A stretch of DNA of 64,000 bases from Candidatus Solibacter sp. GTDB lineage: Bacteria > Acidobacteriota > Terriglobia > Bryobacterales > Bryobacteraceae. The position numbers were made by a program, and so were the translations under genes. Shown one piece after another: positions 42,732 through 50,883 of the stretch. Each line of letters opens with the position of its first letter. Position 1 is the stretch's first letter. The stretch lies in the NCBI GenBank assembly GCA_013822245.1, contig PNKE01000081.1:1-64000 (forward strand). Reading direction: 5' to 3'. The notes beneath the pieces are model-generated. The model was not told the origin of the DNA. It did not search any database and was given only the letters and a program-made list of their open reading frames with translations.

Positions 42732-43810
42732 AGGCCGGAGCCTCCGTCGGTAGCGGAAGGCGCAAGCGGAGTGGGCTGGTTGGTTTGGACGGACGATTCC
42801 GCGGCCAGTGCCATGGCGAGCGCCCGGCGACCGTCTTCGAGGGTGCAGATGGGGGGCGCGCCGGTTCGAACTGATTCGGCGAAGCTGCGCCAGCAGGCGG
42901 CGAAGGTGGATTGAAAGGCTCCGCCGTTGCCGGCATCGTGGATAAGGCCGGGCAGGGCGAGCAACGATTTGGCGCCGCGCTTCACGCGATCGGCGATGGC
43001 TCCGGGGTAGGCGTTGGCGGGGTAGAACTGGAGACCGTCGAAACAGTAGAGCGAGATGAGGAGGCGGCCGCGTTCGCCGAAGATCTCGACCTGACTGTTG
43101 GGTCCGGTAAGGAAGCTGAAAACGCCCGAGGCGAGAACTCCGCCGTCGAGGCGGGCCGAGATGACGGCGGTTTCGTCCTCGTAGACCTCCGAGGGCATGT
43201 TGATGGAGCGGATTTCGGTGACTTCGCGGCCGGTGAGGTAACGCCAGAGATCGTAATGGTGGACGCCTTCGTTGAAGCTGACGCCGCCGCCGAGATTAAG
43301 CTTACGGTGCCAGCCGGGTGCGTCGTGTCCGTCGCGGTTGTGGGTGTAGACGCTGTGGATGGCCTTGATGCGGCCCAGCGCGCCGGAGGCGATGATCGTC
43401 CTGGCCTGGATGATGAGGCGGTGCCAGCGGAGGTTGAAACAGACTTGGGCTGTCTTGCCGGAGCGGTTGCGGGCCTCGATGAGGCTGTCGCCTTCTTGGA
43501 GCGTCAGGGCGAGAGGCTTTTCGATAAAGAGGTGCTTGCCGGAGTCGAGCACCGCGCATCCGGTTTCGGCGTGTGCGCCCGTATGGGTGAGGACGGCGAC
43601 GGCGTCGAGGTCTGTACGGGCGGTGAGTTCGCGGTGGCCGCTATGGGTTTCGACGCCGCCGAACAGGCCCGCTATGTGGGCGGCGCGTTCGGCGACGGGG
43701 TCGGCGACACAGCGGACCTCGAACTCAGGCAGGCGTTGGAGCGCCGGATGATGGCGTTCCCAGGCGACTTTGCCGCATCCGATGATACCCAACCGGATGG
43801 CTCGTGACAT
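42728..43810 (-). CDS. Gfo/Idh/MocA-family oxidoreductase
   Basis: The product is 360 residues from ATG 43810 (MSRAIRLGIIGCGKVAWERHHPALQRL); the longer reading to 43912 would run into the radical SAM gene. The NAD(P) motif GIIGCGKVA lies at the N-terminus. DAVAVLTHTGAHAETGCAVLDSGKHLFIEKPLALT contains the EKP signature. GGGVSFNEGVHHYDLWRYLTG holds the active-site His. Enzymes of this family oxidise or epimerise sugar derivatives, here presumably the sugar for the adjacent glycosyltransferase. Confidence 0.92.
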   Translation of the reverse strand: MSRAIRLGIIGCGKVAWERHHPALQRLPEFEVRCVADPVAERAAHIAGLFGGVETHSGHRELTARTDLDAVAVLTHTGAHAETGCAVLDSGKHLFIEKPLALTLQEGDSLIEARNRSGKTAQVCFNLRWHRLIIQARTIIASGALGRIKAIHSVYTHNRDGHDAPGWHRKLNLGGGVSFNEGVHHYDLWRYLTGREVTEIRSINMPSEVYEDETAVISARLDGGVLASGVFSFLTGPNSQVEIFGERGRLLISLYCFDGLQFYPANAYPGAIADRVKRGAKSLLALPGLIHDAGNGGAFQSTFAACWRSFAESVRTGAPPICTLEDGRRALAMALAAESSVQTNQPTPLAPSATDGGSGL

Positions 43811-43818
43811 GGCCGTGC

Positions 43819-45006
43819 CTAGGCCCCAATCCGGGCGGGCCGCGCGTTGGCGCCGGCGATGAGGCCGGGGTATTCGGAATCGGGGGCGAGTTGGCGGGAC
43901 TCGATGCTGCAATCCGACGTCGGCCGGTCGGCGTAAGGGCAGGCGCGGCAGAAGCTGAGCTTTTCGTGTTCGTCGCGGATGAGGCGGCGCACCTCGGCGG
44001 CGCGCTTGCTGAACCAGATCTCCCGGAAGTTGGTCTTGCCGTCCATGACGCCGAAGCGGTGCCTGGCGTTGTGGTCGATCTCGCAGGAGACAACACTGCC
44101 GTCTGCGTGTAAGGCGGGGAACCAGAAGGGCATGGTGCAGATAAAGCCCGGACGGTGCTGGCGCTTGCCCTCCTTATATTGATATGGCTGGAGGACTTCG
44201 TTCAAGGGGACGAAGTTGCTCTGGATGGCGTCGACGTTCTCGATGTCGTGGAGGCCGATGGAGCGCAGGGTGAGCAGTTCGAAGTCATTGTCGCGGGCGA
44301 ACTGTTCGATATGGTCCACTTCGTGCTCGTTGTGGCGCATGACGATGTAGCGGAGTTGAAGCACGGGATACTTAGCCTTCCGCCTTCGCTTCATTTCGGC
44401 GAGTTTGCGGACGCCGTCGAGGATGGGTTCGAGTTTGGCGCCGATGCGGTATTTCGAGTTGGTCTCGTCGGTCAGCCCGTCGATGGCGACGATGAGGGTC
44501 ATGGGCGGATGTGCGAGAAGCGCCTCGCGGACCTTTTCGTGCCTGAGTGGCATGCCGTTGGTGGACAGCAGCGTCGCCACGTTGTGGCGGGAGGCGATCT
44601 CCAACATGCGGTTCAGTTGCGGATGCAGCAGGGGTTCACCCCAACCCCAAAGGGTGGCTGTGAGCAGGTAGGGCGCGGTTTCCTCCCAGATCTGCTCAAA
44701 CAGCGCCGGATCCATGGCCTTGGCTTCGCGATCGAGTTCGTCGACACCGGTTGGGCAGACCGGGCACTTGAGATTGCAGAAGCTGGTGAACTCGAACTGC
44801 ATGTGCAGCGGCATGTTCAGCGGATGAATCTGGCGGCGGAGCATATGGGTGCCGGCCAGCATCAGGTTGACGCGCCTGCGGATGGACATATTCCTGACGG
44901 ATATGGGCATCCGGTCGTAGACGAAATCGTAATGGCCTTTCAGCAGCACATCCGCGAGAAGTCGCGGACTGCGGGCCAGGCCGCTCCTCCGTTCATGGTC
45001 CCTCAT
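43819..45006 (-). CDS. Radical SAM protein with C-terminal SPASM-like cysteines
   Basis: The product is 395 residues. MQFEFTSFCNLKCPVCPTG contains the CxxxCxxC 4Fe-4S site (about residues 75-82). GWGEPLLHPQLNRML is the GGE-equivalent SAM-binding motif. LSTNGMPL is present. The C-terminal third has CTMPFW, VVSCEID and FCRACPYADRPTSDC, the spacing of a SPASM auxiliary cluster. The role could be modification of a sugar or peptide. It begins a co-transcribed run with the Gfo/Idh gene (8-base gap) and the GT2 gene. Confidence 0.88.
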   Translation of the reverse strand: MRDHERRSGLARSPRLLADVLLKGHYDFVYDRMPISVRNMSIRRRVNLMLAGTHMLRRQIHPLNMPLHMQFEFTSFCNLKCPVCPTGVDELDREAKAMDPALFEQIWEETAPYLLTATLWGWGEPLLHPQLNRMLEIASRHNVATLLSTNGMPLRHEKVREALLAHPPMTLIVAIDGLTDETNSKYRIGAKLEPILDGVRKLAEMKRRRKAKYPVLQLRYIVMRHNEHEVDHIEQFARDNDFELLTLRSIGLHDIENVDAIQSNFVPLNEVLQPYQYKEGKRQHRPGFICTMPFWFPALHADGSVVSCEIDHNARHRFGVMDGKTNFREIWFSKRAAEVRRLIRDEHEKLSFCRACPYADRPTSDCSIESRQLAPDSEYPGLIAGANARPARIGA

Positions 45007-45053
45007 TGGTCGTATGGTAGCAGGAACAGCGCGCCGGTTTCTGGCACTCGAAC

Positions 45054-45080
45054 GGAAAGGGCCGCCTCGGAAGGCGGCCC
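45054..45080 (-). terminator. Intrinsic terminator of metK
   Basis: AGGCGGCCC (45080-45072 as read on the plus strand 72-80) pairs with GGGCCGCCT (45059-45067) with a CGGA loop. On the minus strand the stem is followed by TTTCCGTT. It lies 46 bases after the metK stop. Confidence 0.65.
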
Positions 45081-45125
45081 TGGGGGAGGATGGAACGATT
45101 CGTGGCGGGCGCTTGCGCCTGGTTT

Positions 45126-46280
<1,155 letters not shown>

Positions 46281-46417
46281 TGCGTACCTCCAGGCTCATG
46301 GGCCAGTGCTGGCTAATCGTAACCTCACCCTGACGGTTCGTCGTCACGCGGACCATCAAGATGTCATGGTGGATCGGCGGCGATATGGAAAGCGTCCAGG
46401 CAGGGCGTACCAAGTTT

Positions 46418-46447
46418 AGTTTATCTTGTGGCGGGGTTGGGGGTCAA
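46418..46447 (-). promoter_or_regulatory. metK promoter
   Basis: TTGACC (46447-46442), an 18-base spacer and TAAACT (46423-46418) on the minus strand. The start would be near 46411, leaving a leader of about 130 bases. Confidence 0.55.
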
Positions 46448-46526
46448 CGCGGGCGGGCGTGCGCGGGGAGAATCGGGCGGTGAACTGCGATTAGCGGCTG
46501 TTGAATGGACGTCAGCAAGGCAGGCC

Positions 46527-46552
46527 GCCGCCCTGGATGGGGCCAGGGCGGC
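46527..46552 (-). terminator. Stable hairpin after hsp20, weak terminator
   Basis: A perfect 10-base-pair stem, GCCGCCCTGG with CCAGGGCGGC, and a 6-base loop, 26 bases after the hsp20 stop. There is no T-tract on either side, so it may protect the mRNA end or need Rho. Confidence 0.4.
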
Positions 46553-46577
46553 GTGCTGAGCCGGCGCGGAGTGGGAG

Positions 46578-47024
46578 TTACTTGTGAACGCCGACTTTGA
46601 TGGTGCGGGGTTTGGCGATTTCCTTCTTCGGCATGGTGATGGCGAGGACACCGTTTTCGTAGCCGGCGGCGACCTTTTCGAGGTCGACCGTTTCGGGCAG
46701 GACGAAGGCGCGGTGGAAGGAGCCATAGAAGCGCTCCTGCCGGTGGTAGCCGCCCTTGTTCTCTTCGGTCGAATAGGCGCGGGAGCCGCTGATGGAGAGG
46801 GTCCCGTTTTCGACTTCGATGTTGATGTCCTCGAGTTTCACGCCCGGGACGTCGGCTTTGAGCACCAGTTCGTTATCGGTTTCGGCGATGTCGACCGCCG
46901 GGGTCCAGGGACGCGTCCCTGCCGGTTCGGCAAACAGCCGGTTCATCATGTCCTCGAACGCCGCCGCGGCGGGGATGTCGGACAGGAAAGGGGAGTTGGT
47001 ACGACGAGTGGTAAGTAGCATCAT
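46578..47024 (-). CDS. Hsp20 / alpha-crystallin small heat-shock protein
   Basis: The product is 148 residues from ATG 47024, with GGAGG 7-8 bases before it; the longer reading to 47066 is rejected because it would include the promoter. The alpha-crystallin domain (about residues 40-135) begins WTPAVDIAETDNELVLKADVPG. It contains LEDINIEVENGTLSISG and ends YENGVLAITMPKKEIAKPRTIKV. It holds denatured proteins in a refoldable state. A strong promoter and an inverted repeat lie upstream. Confidence 0.95.
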   Translation of the reverse strand: MMLLTTRRTNSPFLSDIPAAAAFEDMMNRLFAEPAGTRPWTPAVDIAETDNELVLKADVPGVKLEDINIEVENGTLSISGSRAYSTEENKGGYHRQERFYGSFHRAFVLPETVDLEKVAAGYENGVLAITMPKKEIAKPRTIKVGVHK

Positions 47025-47039
47025 TGTGTAACCTCCATA

Positions 47040-47060
47040 AGTGAGTCTAGCACGATCACT
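47040..47060. promoter_or_regulatory. Inverted repeat at the hsp20 start site
   Basis: AGTGA (47040-47044) and TCACT (47056-47060) flank an 11-base spacer. The repeat covers the predicted transcription start and early leader. It does not match the CIRCE consensus, so the cognate regulator, if any, is unknown. Confidence 0.4.
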
Positions 47061-47065
47061 CTTCA

Positions 47066-47094
47066 ACTATACAATGTGCGCCTACTGGTGTCAA
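47066..47094 (-). promoter_or_regulatory. hsp20 promoter, near-consensus sigma-70
   Basis: TTGACA (47094-47089), a 17-base spacer and TATAGT (47071-47066) on the minus strand. Only one base departs from consensus. Confidence 0.8.
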
Positions 47095-47129
47095 GTCTAT
47101 CTCGTTAGAACTTACTTCTGGCTCAAAGG

Positions 47130-47167
47130 AAAACGCGCCGAACCCCTCTTGAGGGCGCGGCGCGTTT
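47130..47167 (-). terminator. Intrinsic terminator after the large Ig-like protein
   Basis: On the minus strand, AAACGCGCCG pairs with CGGCGCGTTT, with an inner CCCTC/GGGG stem, and the 3' arm runs into TTTTCC. It lies 24 bases after the stop at 47191. Confidence 0.8.
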
Positions 47168-47190
47168 GGGTGCTTGCGGTGAAACTTTGT

Positions 47191-50100
47191 CTACTGGATG
47201 GCTATGTTGGACTCGTTGGACCAGATCCAGTTGCCGGGCGTCTGTTCGATGGCGCAGGCCACCAGGACTCTCGAACCGGACGGGGCGTCCTGCGGGACCA
47301 CGAATACGATCTCGTAGATGCCGATCAGGTTCTCGGCCAATTTGGCTTCAACCACCTGGGCGGACTTGCCGGTTTCAAGGCCCACCAGGATGGGCAGAGC
47401 GATCTTCTGATCCGGGTCGCCGACGCGGTTGGTGGAGGTGGGCGGTGAAGTCTGGCCCATGCCGATCACGTACATCCGGACCTCTTCGCCCTTCCTGGCG
47501 CGGTTGGTGGAGGTGATAACGCTGCCGTCCGGGCGGACGGCGATGGCCGACTTGCTGGAGCCCTCGAATATCTCCTCGAGGATGCCGGGCATAAGTGGCC
47601 GGACGGGAATGTTGGCGACGGTGGTGCTGCCGCCGCCATAGGAGGCGATGGCGCTGGCCGCGGAGCCGGCAAGCTCAAACGGCGCCTGGACCAATGCCCA
47701 TTCCGTACCGCTGGTGTTGCCGATGGCCATGATGGGAGCCAAGGCGCGGCCGCCGGTCCAGACGAATTCGACGGTGAAGCCCATCATGTTGGTTGGCAGC
47801 GTTGCCCTGAGCATATTTGCCCAGAATTCGCCGCTGACGGCCGTGGCGATGCCCTGACCACTGATTTTCACCAGTGCGCCGGGGGCGATGGCGGCTTCGC
47901 CTGTGGAGTAGTTCCGGAACGACGACGCCGTCAACGATGGACCCGGCATGCGGGTGGACAGGCTGAAGGCGATGGCCGGGAAGTTGGGGATGGTGGCCGT
48001 GATCACCAGGGGCCCCGCCGTGGGTCCGGAGGTGACCACGACGGAGGCGGTTCCGTTGGCGGCGGTAAGCACCGTGGATCCGCTCATGGTGGCGACGCCG
48101 GAGGAAACGGCGAAAGTCACAGCCACGTTGGCCAGGGGTTGGCCCAGGGTGTCGTTGACGCGGACGACGAGCGCGTTGGGAAACGCCGCGCCGGCGACGA
48201 TGCCGGACTGGTTGTCGCCGGAGACCTTGAGGAAGCCTCCGATGAGCGAGTCGACGGTGACCTTGAAGATGGCCGACTTGCCGCCGACGGTGGCCTTGAC
48301 GTCGTAGGTTCCGGGATTGGGACCGAGCGTGACCTGCGTGGCGGCCCGGCCAGTGCTGGTGGTCGCCGTCTGGGAGTTAGTCAGCGTAACGGCGCCGGGG
48401 GGTATCACTTCCCAGTTGACAGGCAGGCCGATGAGCGCGTTGCCGAAGCCGTCCGAGACCTCGATGGTGAGCGGGATGGGTAGAGCCGCGCCGGGCTTGC
48501 CCGTCTGGTTGTTGCCGAGGGCAATGACTGGGGTGGCGGGGTCGCCGGGCGTGACGGTGAGGATAAAGTCGTTGCCGCTGAACAGGCCGTAGCCGCCGCC
48601 GACTTCCACGATGAAGGTGGTGACGCCGGCCTTGCCGGTGACGATGAGGTCGCAGGTTGCCTTGCCGTCTTCCTTGGTGAGGACAGTGTCGCCTTCACAG
48701 TAAGCCACCGGACCGGTGGCCGGATTCTGATTTGTGGTTTTCACACTCAGGCCGACATTGGGAATGGGTGAGTTGACCACCACGCCGGCGCCGCCGATGG
48801 CAAAGACGCTGATGCGAACCCCGCCCGGAAGCTTTGTTCCGAGTTTGGCGGTGATGGTGGGATTGGAATAGGCCGGCGCTTCCAGGACCGCGGCGGGGGC
48901 GAGAGGCTGACCGGCGAAGAAGGGAACATAGCCGGTGCCGACGAAGTTGGCCGTGCCGATGCCGGGCACGGTGGCGGTGATGTTATAGGTGGCGTACGCC
49001 GTGCCGAAAACGGGCTCCAGGATGCCGACGTAGCCCATTTGAGCCTGGCCGTTCTCGTCAGTCATCATGGTGTTGTTGCTGGTGAGAAGGACGCCTGACT
49101 GGGCGGACCAGATGACTTCCTTGCCAACCTCGGGGGTCCCATCCGACTTGAGGACCCGAATCACCAGCGGCTTGGCGAGGCCCCAGCCGACCGGGACCAA
49201 CTGGCCGTCGCCGCTCACCTTCTTAATGCGCGCCGACTGCGGTTGCTGGCCGCCGCCGCCGCCGGTGATCTCCACTTTGGAGGTGAGGCTGATCTGCGTC
49301 GACCCCGAAGTCGCGATGACGGTGAAATCGCCGGCCGAGGGAGGCGAGATGGCTGTCGTCAGCGCCAGACCGTCAAGGTTGGAATAAGCTTCGGTGATGG
49401 ACAGACCGACACCCAGGGTGGCGGCCTGGAAGCGCACTAGCGTGTTGAAAACCGGGCGCCCTTCCGCGTCAACCACGCGAACCGCATAGGGTTTCAGCGG
49501 CGCGCTTGGCCCGGCGAGTTGGCCGGCGTTATAGGCCTGGATGCCGACAGCGGCGCCGGAACCTGCACGTTTGCCGAACTGAACGGGGCCGAAGGGAGCC
49601 TCGACGGTGAGCGGGTTGAAGCCGGTATCGAGGTTGAGCCGGGTCAACTGGTTGCCGAGCGTGACGTAATAGAGTTTCCTGGCGTTGGGAAATTCGTCGC
49701 TGACCTTCGCCCCTGTTGCCCCGACAAGTTTGCCGACCCAGGCGAAGTTGGTTTCGGCGACCTGGACGGCGGGGTAGTTGATTGTGTAGTACCGGCCTTC
49801 GGCGCCGAAATAGGCCATCACCTGCGAGTTAGGCTGGAAGTGGAAACTGGTTGGCTTGGCGATGTTGCCGTCGATAAGCACGGGGACCGAGTTCAGAACG
49901 CCGATCGAACCGGGCTCGCTCGATTCGCTACTGCCCGCGATGCTGCGGTCAAAAATGAGGATCGAGCTATTGGAAATGAAGTTCGCGGCGAACGCGTAGC
50001 GGCCATCCGGCGAGAAATGGAGCTTTCCTGGAGAGCCGAAGAATCGCGACCGGGCGATGCGCTGAAACGGAGGCGACGGAGAAAACTCGTAGAGGTTGTA

Positions 50101-50733
50101 CAGACCGGTGGCATAGATTTCGCCGGTTGGAGCGACGCTGATCGCGTTCATTGCGCCGAACATCTCCTCCTGCCTGGCGACCGCGCCGGTATGCAGTTCG
50201 ATGACGGTGATGCGTTCGCCGCCGATGCTGAGGACGAATGCATAGCGGCTGTCCTGGGTGATCGCCATATCCACCGGCGTTCCGCTGCCGAAGTTGAGAA
50301 GTGCGATCTTGCCGAAGCCGGGGATGACCTCGGTGAGGAGGTCGATGAGGAAGAGTTTTCCAGGGTTTGCCCCGCCGAAGACGACGAGTTGGCGGCCATC
50401 CGGGGATACCTGGCCGTGCGATGCGCCGAGGCCGTCCAGTTGGATTGTACGGGGAACGCCGGAGACCTGGCCGTTGACGATGTTGACGATCGTGACGGGT
50501 TGAGAGGCGCTCGACGAAAGGAAGATGGCCTTGGCCCCGTCCGGGCTGACCAGGACCTGATGGGTGCTGGCCGGAACGGGCAGAGTTCCGCCAGGCGCCA
50601 GCGCGTCCGAGAAGACGCGAGCGGCGCCGCTCTGCTGGTTGGGCGGAAGAACAAAGACATTGCCCGCCATGACGGGCAGGGCAAAGTTCGCGAAGAAAGC
50701 AAGGAGTATGGGCAGAACCCCACGATGATGCAT
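47191..50733 (-). CDS. Large secreted protein: beta-propeller, Ig-like repeats and a TIGR03437-like C-terminal domain
   Basis: The product is 1180 residues from ATG 50733 (MHHRGVLPILLAFFANFALPVMA, signal peptide). Residues 25-380 contain YVTN-type propeller blades (VSPDGAKAIFLSS, HGQVSPDGRQLVVFGG, RYAFVLSIGGERITVIEL). About four or five bacterial Ig-like domains follow (for example VRVVDAEGRPVFNTLVRFQA; IEVSDGFGNALIGLPVNWEV; VRVNDTLGQPLANVAVTFAV). The last 220 residues (SFRNYSTGEAAIAPGALVKISGQGIA...) resemble the Solibacter C-terminal domain TIGR03437. Likely exported to the surface or medium; a T2SS operon lies upstream. Confidence 0.88.
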   Translation of the reverse strand: MHHRGVLPILLAFFANFALPVMAGNVFVLPPNQQSGAARVFSDALAPGGTLPVPASTHQVLVSPDGAKAIFLSSSASQPVTIVNIVNGQVSGVPRTIQLDGLGASHGQVSPDGRQLVVFGGANPGKLFLIDLLTEVIPGFGKIALLNFGSGTPVDMAITQDSRYAFVLSIGGERITVIELHTGAVARQEEMFGAMNAISVAPTGEIYATGLYNLYEFSPSPPFQRIARSRFFGSPGKLHFSPDGRYAFAANFISNSSILIFDRSIAGSSESSEPGSIGVLNSVPVLIDGNIAKPTSFHFQPNSQVMAYFGAEGRYYTINYPAVQVAETNFAWVGKLVGATGAKVSDEFPNARKLYYVTLGNQLTRLNLDTGFNPLTVEAPFGPVQFGKRAGSGAAVGIQAYNAGQLAGPSAPLKPYAVRVVDAEGRPVFNTLVRFQAATLGVGLSITEAYSNLDGLALTTAISPPSAGDFTVIATSGSTQISLTSKVEITGGGGGQQPQSARIKKVSGDGQLVPVGWGLAKPLVIRVLKSDGTPEVGKEVIWSAQSGVLLTSNNTMMTDENGQAQMGYVGILEPVFGTAYATYNITATVPGIGTANFVGTGYVPFFAGQPLAPAAVLEAPAYSNPTITAKLGTKLPGGVRISVFAIGGAGVVVNSPIPNVGLSVKTTNQNPATGPVAYCEGDTVLTKEDGKATCDLIVTGKAGVTTFIVEVGGGYGLFSGNDFILTVTPGDPATPVIALGNNQTGKPGAALPIPLTIEVSDGFGNALIGLPVNWEVIPPGAVTLTNSQTATTSTGRAATQVTLGPNPGTYDVKATVGGKSAIFKVTVDSLIGGFLKVSGDNQSGIVAGAAFPNALVVRVNDTLGQPLANVAVTFAVSSGVATMSGSTVLTAANGTASVVVTSGPTAGPLVITATIPNFPAIAFSLSTRMPGPSLTASSFRNYSTGEAAIAPGALVKISGQGIATAVSGEFWANMLRATLPTNMMGFTVEFVWTGGRALAPIMAIGNTSGTEWALVQAPFELAGSAASAIASYGGGSTTVANIPVRPLMPGILEEIFEGSSKSAIAVRPDGSVITSTNRARKGEEVRMYVIGMGQTSPPTSTNRVGDPDQKIALPILVGLETGKSAQVVEAKLAENLIGIYEIVFVVPQDAPSGSRVLVACAIEQTPGNWIWSNESNIAIQ

Positions 50734-50825
50734 GTTCACCTCAATTGACAATTGTGGCAGGGCAGGTGGGAACGCGGCGGGAACCACTGTCAGCTTAACA
50801 CAAGGGGGAGGGCCTACACAACAGA

Positions 50826-50852
50826 AAAACGGAGCGGGCCGAGGCCCGCTCC
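50826..50852 (-). terminator. Intrinsic terminator after the 613-residue secreted protein
   Basis: GGAGCGGGCC (50831-50840) pairs with GGCCCGCTCC (50843-50852). On the minus strand the stem is followed by GTTTTTCTG. It lies 31 bases after the stop at 50884 and may work weakly in the other direction. Confidence 0.8.
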
Positions 50853-50883
50853 GTTTCGTTTGCCTTGCAAGAAGGCGGTTTGA

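Noticed and set aside
46281-46411. Known SAM-I, SAM-II or SAH riboswitch upstream of metK
   Set aside because: None of the conserved core sequences of those classes could be found by eye, so only an unassigned leader is reported.
47040-47060. CIRCE element for HrcA before hsp20
   Set aside because: The inverted repeat arms (AGTGA/TCACT) and an 11-base spacer differ from the TTAGCACTC-N9-GAGTGCTAA consensus.
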